A DNA stretch of 64,000 bases from NCBI GenBank assembly GCA_016788705.1, contig JAEUSQ010000032.1, forward strand, positions 1 to 64,000, read 5' to 3'. Origin of the DNA: Bacteroidetes Order II. bacterium. Its GTDB lineage: Bacteria > Bacteroidota > Rhodothermia > Rhodothermales > UBA2364. Below are positions 9,271 to 16,828 of the stretch, piece by piece. Under the pieces are notes generated by a model that saw nothing but the letters and a program-made list of their open reading frames with translations, was not told the DNA's origin and made no database searches. Position 1 is the first letter of the stretch. Every line of letters begins with the position of its first letter. A program made the position numbers and the translations under genes.

Positions 9271-9302
9271 AAAAGCCCGCTCACCTAAGGGAGTGGGCTT
9301 TT
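9271..9302 (-). terminator. Rho-independent terminator at the end of the kinase/CsgG-like cluster
   Basis: The stem AAAAGCCCGCTC / GAGTGGGCTTTT has one mismatched position and an 8-base loop, and on the minus strand ends in CTTTTCTTT. It lies about 30 bases past the stop of the T9SS cargo gene and so closes the seven-gene minus-strand cluster. Confidence 0.8.
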
Positions 9303-9330
9303 ATCGTTGAAATAGAAGACGCATTATGCC

Positions 9331-10968
9331 TTAACGTACTTTTTGAACCGAACGTACAGCGTGGTAGTTCTTGGCCTCGAATACCAAAAAATAGGTTCCC
9401 GACGGCAGGTTTTGTGGTTGCCAAGTTATTTCGTGAGTACCTACAGGGTAGGAGGAGTCATTCACCAATACCTGCTCTCGTCCCAGCAAGTCTATGATCC
9501 GAATTTTTACCGATGATGCCTCGGCTAATTGCCAACTTAGGTTGGTGGTTTCGGAAAATGGATTGGGGTAATTGGGTAAGAGGGCTGTCGTTGTTGGGGC
9601 AATCGTTTTTGTTTCTTCATGGGCAGTGGCTTCCCATGCCTCGAGAAGGTTTTTTAAATCGTTTACTACCATAGCCGATGCCTCTTCTTCCAGTAGCATC
9701 GCTCCCAGCCGACGAATCAGTTCAGCCTGATGGTCTTCTGTGATGCGGGCTATTGCGCTGGTCTGTTGACTTCCAGTTATGCTTCGGCCATAATTTGCAA
9801 TAACTGGAAAAATATCATATACATCCACCACGCCGTCACGGTTTGCATCGGCCCTGAGCGCAGCAAGATCGGTACTACTTCCAGGATTGACGCTGAATTT
9901 TTCCCAGACCAAGGTGAGGGGAACGGGGGTTCCGGAAAAGGGGGTACGTTTCCCATAAACAGTATTACTCGTGAGCCGGGTGATGTCTGCCGGGCCTACT
10001 TGTCCATCGCCATCGGTATCCCCTGGCCAAATCGCCAGCCAAGTGCTGACCGAACCGGATGTCACCCAATCGGAGTTTAAGGAGATGCTCCCAACCGTTC
10101 TTCGTGCCCGCACCCTGAGTTCATATTGTGTCAGGTTGGGTAAATTATTTAGCAAAAGGGAAGGGGCAGCGACCAATTGTATCGGCCCCCATTCGGTTCC
10201 TGAACGACGGATTTGGACTTCAAAAACTACATTTCGGAACAAATCCCCTTGTTTCCAATCAGCCTTCAAAGCCTGATCTGGGTGTGTGGAATCGTTCGAG
10301 AGAATCAGGTCTTTTACCGGAAGGGGTGTGAGTACAAAAGTAGTTTGGCAAGCCTCGGCGCTAAAATCGGAGGTGGTGCCAAGTCTATACCCTTGTACCC
10401 GGTAACAATAGGTGGCTAATTCGTCTAAATCGGTATTGCTCCATACCGTTTTTTCCAATTCTTCGGCGATGGTTTGCCATCCGCCAGTAGGCGTTCGCCG
10501 TTGTACCCGGAAGCGATAGCTTTCAGCTTGGTTAACAGCCCACGCAATGGCAATGGTCACCGGATCGGTCAATGCGATGTTGGCCAAAATAGGAGTCCCT
10601 TCCACCTGTTTTCCGGTCAATGCACATGCCATATCGGAGGCAATAGACCTACCAGAGATACCTTCTGCGTACATTCTATAGCAATAATAAGCTCCCTTGG
10701 CCAAGCCTGTATCTATATGGCTATTGGTTTGTCCGGAGGGTCTTGCCGAGAGGATTTCCCAGTTTCCGAAATTCAACTGACGTTCTATCAAAAAAAAGGA
10801 AGTTCCTGTGCTTTCGGGCCGCCAGTTTAGCTGAATACCCGTTTCGCTTAAAGGCGTGACAACAAGGTTTGCAGGTGCTTTGGGTTGTGCCCAAGCCAAA
10901 CTCGTTATTCCTAAACTCCACAAGATGCCCAATACATGGAAGGAATATATTCGTTTTATGCGATTCAC
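9331..10968 (-). CDS. T9SS cargo protein with FN3 and dockerin-like repeats
   Basis: A 545-residue secreted protein. A signal peptide occupies about residues 1-27. Three fibronectin type III-like domains follow (about 30-120, 125-215 and 218-310). Next come two dockerin-like calcium-binding loops, 'GDTDGDGQVGPADI' (about 315-328) and 'DANRDGVVDVYDI' (about 376-388). The last 83 residues form a type IX secretion sorting domain beginning NYPNPF at 466-471 and including the 'SGTYFLVF' strand. It is therefore predicted to cross the outer membrane through the T9SS and be released or attached to the surface. It is the last gene of a cluster led by a Ser/Thr kinase. Confidence 0.88.
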   Translation of the reverse strand: MNRIKRIYSFHVLGILWSLGITSLAWAQPKAPANLVVTPLSETGIQLNWRPESTGTSFFLIERQLNFGNWEILSARPSGQTNSHIDTGLAKGAYYCYRMYAEGISGRSIASDMACALTGKQVEGTPILANIALTDPVTIAIAWAVNQAESYRFRVQRRTPTGGWQTIAEELEKTVWSNTDLDELATYCYRVQGYRLGTTSDFSAEACQTTFVLTPLPVKDLILSNDSTHPDQALKADWKQGDLFRNVVFEVQIRRSGTEWGPIQLVAAPSLLLNNLPNLTQYELRVRARRTVGSISLNSDWVTSGSVSTWLAIWPGDTDGDGQVGPADITRLTSNTVYGKRTPFSGTPVPLTLVWEKFSVNPGSSTDLAALRADANRDGVVDVYDIFPVIANYGRSITGSQQTSAIARITEDHQAELIRRLGAMLLEEEASAMVVNDLKNLLEAWEATAHEETKTIAPTTTALLPNYPNPFSETTNLSWQLAEASSVKIRIIDLLGREQVLVNDSSYPVGTHEITWQPQNLPSGTYFLVFEAKNYHAVRSVQKVR

Positions 10969-10996
10969 GGTCGTAAGGGTTCTTAAGGTTGAGTGG

Positions 10997-11803
10997 CTAC
11001 TTAATGATCACCCGTGCATCGGTGACTGCATAGGATCGGACAGTATTCGGACTGGTTAATAACTGTAATGTGCCTTGTTGAAATTTTATTTCGATGTCGG
11101 CAGGTGTATCAAGCGGGACATACAAGGTATCTAAAACAAAGGGCGCACGTTTTCCAGACGGAAAAGCCCAAGCCACATCCACACCATAACCCTGCCTCAC
11201 GGTCAAGGCATTTTTAAACCGGATGCGTGAAGGATCAATACCGCTTATGTTCATCTTACCCGCAATCGCTTTGATGAGGTCGGTGGTTCCGTCAATCATT
11301 AAGGCCATTTTTAATTCTCCGGAATTAGCTTTGACCGAAACGATAGAAGGCCCAAAGCCTACAATTGGCGTTGTGTTGTTTTCGGGGATAAAAACAGCTT
11401 GCAGATACACGGTATAGTTGTCGCGGGAGATGCGCTGTAACGTCTGACCGCGTGCGCGTGTTCGCCCATTCTGACTGTATTCCACCTGAAAAGTAAAGGT
11501 GGAGTCTAAAGGCAGTTGTAGGTCAAAAAAGACCTCGTCTTGTGTGGTATTGTCGGCTGTAATGGCCTCTTTTGGGCTATAATCCCGCCCACCTTTTGAA
11601 GTGACGGTCAATTTTACGGTCCAGATGGCTTGTGTTTTGGCATGTACCTCGCTTAGCAAAGAAGCGCCATCTAACATCCTTGGCGCAACAAATCCGATAC
11701 GTAGTTTGGGACGCACCATAGCGTCCTCTGCAACGGGATGGACATCACAACCAGAAGCCATAAACGCCAAAGCACACCAACCAATTAAAAAGAAATATTT
11801 CAT
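10997..11803 (-). CDS. hypothetical lipoprotein
   Basis: I do not recognise the family of this 268-residue protein. The N-terminus MKYFFLIGW... ends in the lipobox MASGC (Cys19), so it should be a lipoprotein. The remainder is rich in beta-strand-forming residues, with a likely immunoglobulin-like or FN3-like fold at about residues 45-135 and a second beta-rich part at about 140-268. It lies 28 bases upstream of the T9SS cargo gene and 31 bases downstream of the outer-membrane barrel gene on the same strand, so all three are probably cotranscribed. Confidence 0.75.
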   Translation of the reverse strand: MKYFFLIGWCALAFMASGCDVHPVAEDAMVRPKLRIGFVAPRMLDGASLLSEVHAKTQAIWTVKLTVTSKGGRDYSPKEAITADNTTQDEVFFDLQLPLDSTFTFQVEYSQNGRTRARGQTLQRISRDNYTVYLQAVFIPENNTTPIVGFGPSIVSVKANSGELKMALMIDGTTDLIKAIAGKMNISGIDPSRIRFKNALTVRQGYGVDVAWAFPSGKRAPFVLDTLYVPLDTPADIEIKFQQGTLQLLTSPNTVRSYAVTDARVIIK

Positions 11804-11834
11804 GTCATTATCCTGTAAGGTATCAGTGCCTCAT

Positions 11835-13028
11835 TCAAAACCGGATGGATGTCCGAAGGAAGATTTCAAAACCTTTGATGGTTCGTGCTTCGGATTTAGC
11901 ATTGATTCCATCCCCCTGTATATACCGTTGTCCAATGCTTATAGAGGCCCTTTTGCTGACGGAGAGGCTGATCGTAGCACCTTGCTCGAATACATTGCTC
12001 CGGCCCGAACCCGTTACCACCGCTGCTTCTTGTGTTCCCGGCGTTCGTATAAAACGTCCTACACCCGTTAGGGTAAGTCGAAGTTTGGGAATAACACTAT
12101 AGTCTAATGACGCAAGAGCGGTTAGACTATTGGGATTTTTGATATGGAAGATTTCGGTGTTTTCCTCGAAGGTCATGGTCTCGCCACGTAAAACGCCTTG
12201 TAAAGCAGCTGTAAATAATCCTTTCCGATGATTAAACATCTGGGTTACCAGTACCTGTGTCTGGAACTTTGGCCCAAGGCGTAAAGCCTTCACGTGGTCT
12301 ATGTATTCGTCGCCATACAGGGTTAAGGTAGGACTGATTTGGAAAAACGAAACGGGGGTTGTGTGGCTGTAGGCCATGGTCAAACTCGCTTCATAGCCAG
12401 GTCTTAGGGCTACATTTCGGTCCGCATTAATCAAGGCGGTCTCGTAAGAACCCCGATACAAAAATCCGACTGCGCCCCCAAACAACCCTTCTTCGGAGGT
12501 GTCTGTCACAAAAGAGAAGGTTCCGCCGGCGTTTAGCCCTTCGCCCAGCCGGTTTTCCCGTACCGATAAATCGGGTGCAATAAAATCAGTTACCACATCT
12601 TGCTGTTTATCGGTCAGTTTACTTACCCCTGTTGGAAGGCTAAAGGCGGTATTGACCACCATGCGCCGTTCTGCGTTTAGGGCATACCCCGCTTGGATTT
12701 TTAAATCGGAAAGACCACTTACGGTTGTCTGGGTGTTATCCGTCTGGTTTTGAAAGTTTACATAAGAGGAAGATAAACGCATTTCTAACCGATCTTTGAA
12801 CGGCAGATACAAGCCAATTGGTAAAACTGTCTGTGATATTTTGGTCGAGGCATCGCCTTCGGTGATCGTCCAGTTTTGGCTGAACAGTTGGATGGCCGTG
12901 CTATAGGGTGTACCCGGCGATATTTGGGCCGTTGCTTGCGGCAAGAGAAAACACCCAACAAGGACGGACATAAACAGGCCGAAAGCCAATCTTCCAGAGC
13001 TGTTTTCGCGGAGGCGGAGGCGCTTCAT
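11835..13028 (-). CDS. outer-membrane beta-barrel protein (MetA-pathway-like)
   Basis: A 397-residue protein with a signal peptide ending around residue 34 (ATAQ). The rest alternates short amphipathic strands with Gly/Thr/Asn turns and ends in an aromatic residue (SIRF), as expected for an outer-membrane barrel. The overall pattern ('LPIGLYLPFKDRLEMRLSSS', 'GLSDLKI..GY', 'FSLPTG') resembles the transporter-like barrels grouped with the phenol-degradation MetA-pathway family. Substrate is unknown. It is 9 bases downstream of a CsgG-like exported protein, which suggests the two act together in the envelope. Confidence 0.75.
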   Translation of the reverse strand: MKRLRLRENSSGRLAFGLFMSVLVGCFLLPQATAQISPGTPYSTAIQLFSQNWTITEGDASTKISQTVLPIGLYLPFKDRLEMRLSSSYVNFQNQTDNTQTTVSGLSDLKIQAGYALNAERRMVVNTAFSLPTGVSKLTDKQQDVVTDFIAPDLSVRENRLGEGLNAGGTFSFVTDTSEEGLFGGAVGFLYRGSYETALINADRNVALRPGYEASLTMAYSHTTPVSFFQISPTLTLYGDEYIDHVKALRLGPKFQTQVLVTQMFNHRKGLFTAALQGVLRGETMTFEENTEIFHIKNPNSLTALASLDYSVIPKLRLTLTGVGRFIRTPGTQEAAVVTGSGRSNVFEQGATISLSVSKRASISIGQRYIQGDGINAKSEARTIKGFEIFLRTSIRF

Positions 13029-13037
13029 AGGGTTGTG

Positions 13038-14486
13038 TTAATTCGATTTTGGCAACGGGGCAATCACTTGCACCCGAATAAAGGCTTGGTTGGCGGGGTT
13101 CAGCGTACCTGGCGGCTTGTTGGTGGCATCTCCCGTCTCGTTTACGTTAGATCCTATACCGGCATCTCCATCGGTGATACCCGCTGCACCTAATGACAAA
13201 AGGCCCAGTTGTGTGGCTGCATAACCGAAGTTAATGGCCTTGATCACCTTCTTATTTGATCCAGTTGCAGCAAGTGCTCCGCCGCCGCCGCCAGCAAACC
13301 CACCGAATCCAGCGGTTTGATTCAAGATGTCCGAGACATTGGTATATGATTGTAAAACCACTACCCTGGTCTGTTCCACAGCGTTCCGATCTCGTCCGGT
13401 GATGCCGATGTTTGCGTCGGAAAGAATCTGCCCGGCGGGATCCGATGTCCCCGCCTCGGCCATATCAAAGCCTTGCGAGAACATAAGGAAACGTTGTAAG
13501 TCATCGGCCACGATTGTCCCAACAGCATCGGCAAAAGCCATTCTACCATTTGTGTACTTGAAGCGTGTAATGCGCTGGATCTGATCGGCAATGGCAAAGG
13601 TCAACTCTTCTTGAAGGCTTCTTAAACCTGTGTTATTCTCGCTTGCACTTCGTGCAGGAAGTACATAGGAGGTGTCTTTAGGTACGTGTGTAACAATGGG
13701 TTGCACCATAAGTCGGCCATTTTCAGTTTTTACAAGACCGCTGATAATAAATTCCGCGCCAAGTATTTTTCCAACCGATGGCGGTGGAATCCGCCGATCC
13801 CCGCCATAAAAACGGCCAATATTGACTTCGGTAAGAATGGTGTTGAGGCGCGAGCGTTCTACGGTGCTAAAGGGTACATCGGTCAAACGGCCAAGCGAGG
13901 CAAAAACGGTTGTCAGAAATCCCGAAATCCCAAACCCAACCCGGCCTAAATCTGCCTCTTGGGTTTGATTCAAAAAGGGAAGAACCCCAATGGTAAACCG
14001 GCTTTCTTCACGATTGTAAAAATGTGCCAACCGATTTTCGTTTTGTCGGCTGATATTGGTTAGGTAGCGAATCGCTTGTTTGTCTATATGCTGTATCTGT
14101 GTACGTGCTGTTTGTGCTTCTTCGCTGGAAGGCTTAAGGGCCACAAATGCGAGATAGTCGTTTCTGGCTTCGGCAAAGGATTCTAAAGCCTCATAAGCAC
14201 GGGCACGTGAAATGAGAATCCGTCCGAATAGATCTGGGCTGCCTTTCGAAGTGCCTCGGGCACGCAAGTCGGTGGGGTCCGGTAAATCTGCGAGGGTTGC
14301 CGCCTGCACTAAGGCATCTAAGGCTTGTTGGGCCCTTCCCCGTTCGAGATGACCATCTGCTGTTTCCAGAAGGGAGCTGATCCGGGCCTCAACGCCTTGC
14401 GCCCAGAGGGGCATTTGAGCAAAGAGTGCCATAAAGAAGAGGGCTGCGAGCCAGCGCCAAAATGAATTAGGGTTTTTGTTGTTCAT
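13038..14486 (-). CDS. exported CsgG/FlgO-like protein with TPR-like N-terminus
   Basis: The chosen start (MNNKNPNSFWRWLAAL) gives 482 residues with a clean signal peptide ending near LWAQ. Another Met lies 15 bases upstream (14501), and a longer reading frame extends to 14609 but would prefix about 40 atypical residues. Residues about 35-130 look helical and TPR-like ('RAQQALDALVQAATLADL', 'AYEALESFAEARNDY'). Residues about 165-310 resemble the CsgG/FlgO fold ('GVLPFLN', 'VERSRLNTILTE', 'GAEFIISGLV'). A Gly-rich stretch and a hydrophobic C-terminal part follow. The start overlaps the preceding gene by 20 bases, indicating translational coupling. The exact role is unknown. Confidence 0.7.
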   Translation of the reverse strand: MNNKNPNSFWRWLAALFFMALFAQMPLWAQGVEARISSLLETADGHLERGRAQQALDALVQAATLADLPDPTDLRARGTSKGSPDLFGRILISRARAYEALESFAEARNDYLAFVALKPSSEEAQTARTQIQHIDKQAIRYLTNISRQNENRLAHFYNREESRFTIGVLPFLNQTQEADLGRVGFGISGFLTTVFASLGRLTDVPFSTVERSRLNTILTEVNIGRFYGGDRRIPPPSVGKILGAEFIISGLVKTENGRLMVQPIVTHVPKDTSYVLPARSASENNTGLRSLQEELTFAIADQIQRITRFKYTNGRMAFADAVGTIVADDLQRFLMFSQGFDMAEAGTSDPAGQILSDANIGITGRDRNAVEQTRVVVLQSYTNVSDILNQTAGFGGFAGGGGGALAATGSNKKVIKAINFGYAATQLGLLSLGAAGITDGDAGIGSNVNETGDATNKPPGTLNPANQAFIRVQVIAPLPKSN

Positions 14487-15339
14487 CTGGTTCTTCGACA
14501 TTGGATTCAAGGATGCGCACGAGGGTCTCTCGCATCTGCTGTGTCTCCAAAATCTCCCGATCCAACCAAACTGAACCACAACGCCGGGCTTTGCTTTGTT
14601 CAAACGCAATAAGCGCTTTGTCTAACTTTTGAACGGCTGTTGTGGCATCGTCCATTACAAAAGCTGCTTCGCGCTCTGCTGCTGCTTGCATAATCCATTG
14701 AAGGCCCCCTTTTTTACAAGGTAATTGTGCCGAAAATACAGGGGTAGCTTCTGGTCGTTTGAGTTTGTTGGCCACCTCAGACGCAAAAGCCTGTAAAAAA
14801 GCAGGAACCCGCTCTATGGAGAGCCTCGGGAGATTTAAATGTCGTTGTGCAAGAATCGCGCCATTTTTTACTGAAAACATCCTAACTTCTAAATGCGCAA
14901 AACTTGTTCGGTTTCGCATAAAGTATTGTCCCATAATGATATAGTCAGCCCCTTCAAAACTTAATGGGATAGATTGGCTTTCTGGACCAAAACGACTGAT
15001 CTGTGCCAATTGTAGCACCTCTTGCATCTCTACGCGGTCGCTGGTGCGGATGGTAGGATAAGCGCTCAGATAGCTCGCCAGTAATAACCGTAACCCGCTG
15101 GCATATACCAAATCTGAATCTTTCTGGAGCAAGCCAGTAAATTGGAAGGGCCATATGGCAATCCGTACCGTATCGGGAACTGCTTCTGCCGCCTGAAGGG
15201 GAGGAGTCGCCTGAAGACTATCGGGTGCTATGGGCAACACGGGAATATCTTGGGCCTGGACGAAGCCCCAAAACAAAAAACATAAAGCGCCCCACCCAAA
15301 AAAAATGCGAATGGAGCGCTTGAAGCATAACGAAGACAT
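14467..15339 (-). CDS. exported CsgG/FlgO-like protein
   Basis: With the ATG at 15339 the protein has 290 residues and a signal peptide (MSSLCFKRSIRIFF...FVQAQ). An ATG at 15363 would add eight residues. The mature part contains a CsgG-like pattern: 'RIAIWPFQFTGLL', then 'TSDRVEMQEVLQLAQISRFG' and 'GADYIIMGQYF', matching the order in its downstream neighbour. A helical C-terminal region follows (about 200-290). It lies 39 bases after the gene at 15379-16776 and overlaps the next gene. It may be a partner or divergent paralogue of the protein encoded at 13038-14486. Confidence 0.7.
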   Translation of the reverse strand: MSSLCFKRSIRIFFGWGALCFLFWGFVQAQDIPVLPIAPDSLQATPPLQAAEAVPDTVRIAIWPFQFTGLLQKDSDLVYASGLRLLLASYLSAYPTIRTSDRVEMQEVLQLAQISRFGPESQSIPLSFEGADYIIMGQYFMRNRTSFAHLEVRMFSVKNGAILAQRHLNLPRLSIERVPAFLQAFASEVANKLKRPEATPVFSAQLPCKKGGLQWIMQAAAEREAAFVMDDATTAVQKLDKALIAFEQSKARRCGSVWLDREILETQQMRETLVRILESNVEEPDEQQKP

Positions 15340-15378
15340 AGGCTTAACAATACGGAGCAACAAGCGCTTGTTGACGAA

Positions 15379-16776
15379 TCAAAGATCTGCTTTCACGTTT
15401 AATACGACATGATTAAACGAAACTTGCTGAACCTCGGTTTTATAGTTCTTGCTCAGGTTATAAAAACCCTCCCGACGGATCACGTCTGCCAGATCGCCGT
15501 CTTGTGGACGATAACGGATGTAAATTTGCGTCGTCCCGTCTGCCACAAAACGTGGGTTGTCCAAGGGATCGTTCAGCGCAAAGGTGGAGAGTTGTACCAA
15601 CATCCGGCGGAAATCTTCATAATTTAAATTACCCTTTAACTCAATCAAATGTATGGCTCCGTTTAGGGTGCGGCTGTTCCATTCCGAGATACAGGTTTGT
15701 TTGATGTGGGAGGCGAGAGCGGTTGTTAGGTTTTCGAGGGCCGAAAAAGCGGCCTCACGTTGCATCATCTTGCCTTTACCATCTCTTTTCTCGATTTGAG
15801 ACCCAAACTCATAGTTGCTGCCATCTGCCCACCGCATCGTGAGGTTGGAAATGGCCCATCCACCCCATCCCATTCCCATTCCGATTCGCTCGGCTGTCGC
15901 ATCCACATTGCCTCTGACCAAAATGTGCGCTTCGGTATTGGGCATGGTTTCGTCTATCACGGTAAAACCAGCTTCTTGCAGGGCTTTTTTAATACCCGTT
16001 AAGGCTACACGGCTCTGACTTACAACCCCTTCTATGGTTTCGGTAAGGTCTAAACGTACATAGGGCTTCTCCATGTCGAACAATACGCCACTTTGATTGA
16101 CCGATGAAAGGACACTTTTCCGATCTATCAGATTCGCAGCAGAAACCGTAACGCCCGATGAATCACGAATCATTTCTTCTATACGACTTTTACTTGCATG
16201 GCGAACTGAAAGAATGGCCTCGGCCATATCGGTATCCGAGAGAATGGTAGCAAAGCGCTCTGCCGAAAAATACTGCCCTACATAAGAACGGACGGCATTT
16301 AATTCGGCACTCCGAAGGGCATCTTCGGCACTCTCCGCCGCGCCCGACGAGGACGCCATTTGTAGGTCCCCTTGGTTCAATTGCTGACGGTTATACTCGA
16401 AACGTTTGCGGATGAGCAAAGGCGGAAATGCGGCTTCATCCATGGCCCGAAAGGGGTCTGCAAGAAGTGAAATCACAAAATTACGGTCCGCTTCCTCAAA
16501 AGAACCCGATTGGTTCATCATAAATGAAACCACATTCACAGCACCGATCAACATGTATTTTTCAGCTTTACAGGCGGGTGTCAGCGTATCATCTTTTAGC
16601 TCGGCGAGTGCTGCCCGTGTTTCCTCAAACTCGGAATAGGCGTAGTGCTGGAAGGCCATTTTGAGCGCTTGGCACTTGAACGCCTTCGGTGCAACGTTAG
16701 GGGTACTTTGAGCACCTACCAGCGAGAAAAGCCCGAAGAAAAAGAGCAAGAACACACTGAAGAGGCGGTTTTTCAT
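15379..16776 (-). CDS. exported protein of unknown function, possibly CsgG/FlgT-like
   Basis: The ATG at 16776 gives 465 residues with a signal peptide (MKNRLFSVFLLFFFGLFSLVGAQ). The open frame runs further upstream into the end of the kinase gene, but those residues do not look like a leader. The N-terminal part (about 30-110) is helical and TPR-like ('MAFQHYAYSEFEETRAALAEL'). The middle contains 'SRVALTGIKKALQEAGFTVI' and 'AHILVRGNVDA', which recall the substrate-free lobes of CsgG/FlgT/LPP20-type proteins. No catalytic motif is seen. It sits 52 bases downstream of the kinase gene and 39 bases upstream of a CsgG-like gene on the same strand. Confidence 0.65.
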   Translation of the reverse strand: MKNRLFSVFLLFFFGLFSLVGAQSTPNVAPKAFKCQALKMAFQHYAYSEFEETRAALAELKDDTLTPACKAEKYMLIGAVNVVSFMMNQSGSFEEADRNFVISLLADPFRAMDEAAFPPLLIRKRFEYNRQQLNQGDLQMASSSGAAESAEDALRSAELNAVRSYVGQYFSAERFATILSDTDMAEAILSVRHASKSRIEEMIRDSSGVTVSAANLIDRKSVLSSVNQSGVLFDMEKPYVRLDLTETIEGVVSQSRVALTGIKKALQEAGFTVIDETMPNTEAHILVRGNVDATAERIGMGMGWGGWAISNLTMRWADGSNYEFGSQIEKRDGKGKMMQREAAFSALENLTTALASHIKQTCISEWNSRTLNGAIHLIELKGNLNYEDFRRMLVQLSTFALNDPLDNPRFVADGTTQIYIRYRPQDGDLADVIRREGFYNLSKNYKTEVQQVSFNHVVLNVKADL

Positions 16777-16828
16777 TGAGGTATATGGTTTAAGGCCCGT
16801 TGCAGACAGCGACCTTTTGATGACGAAT

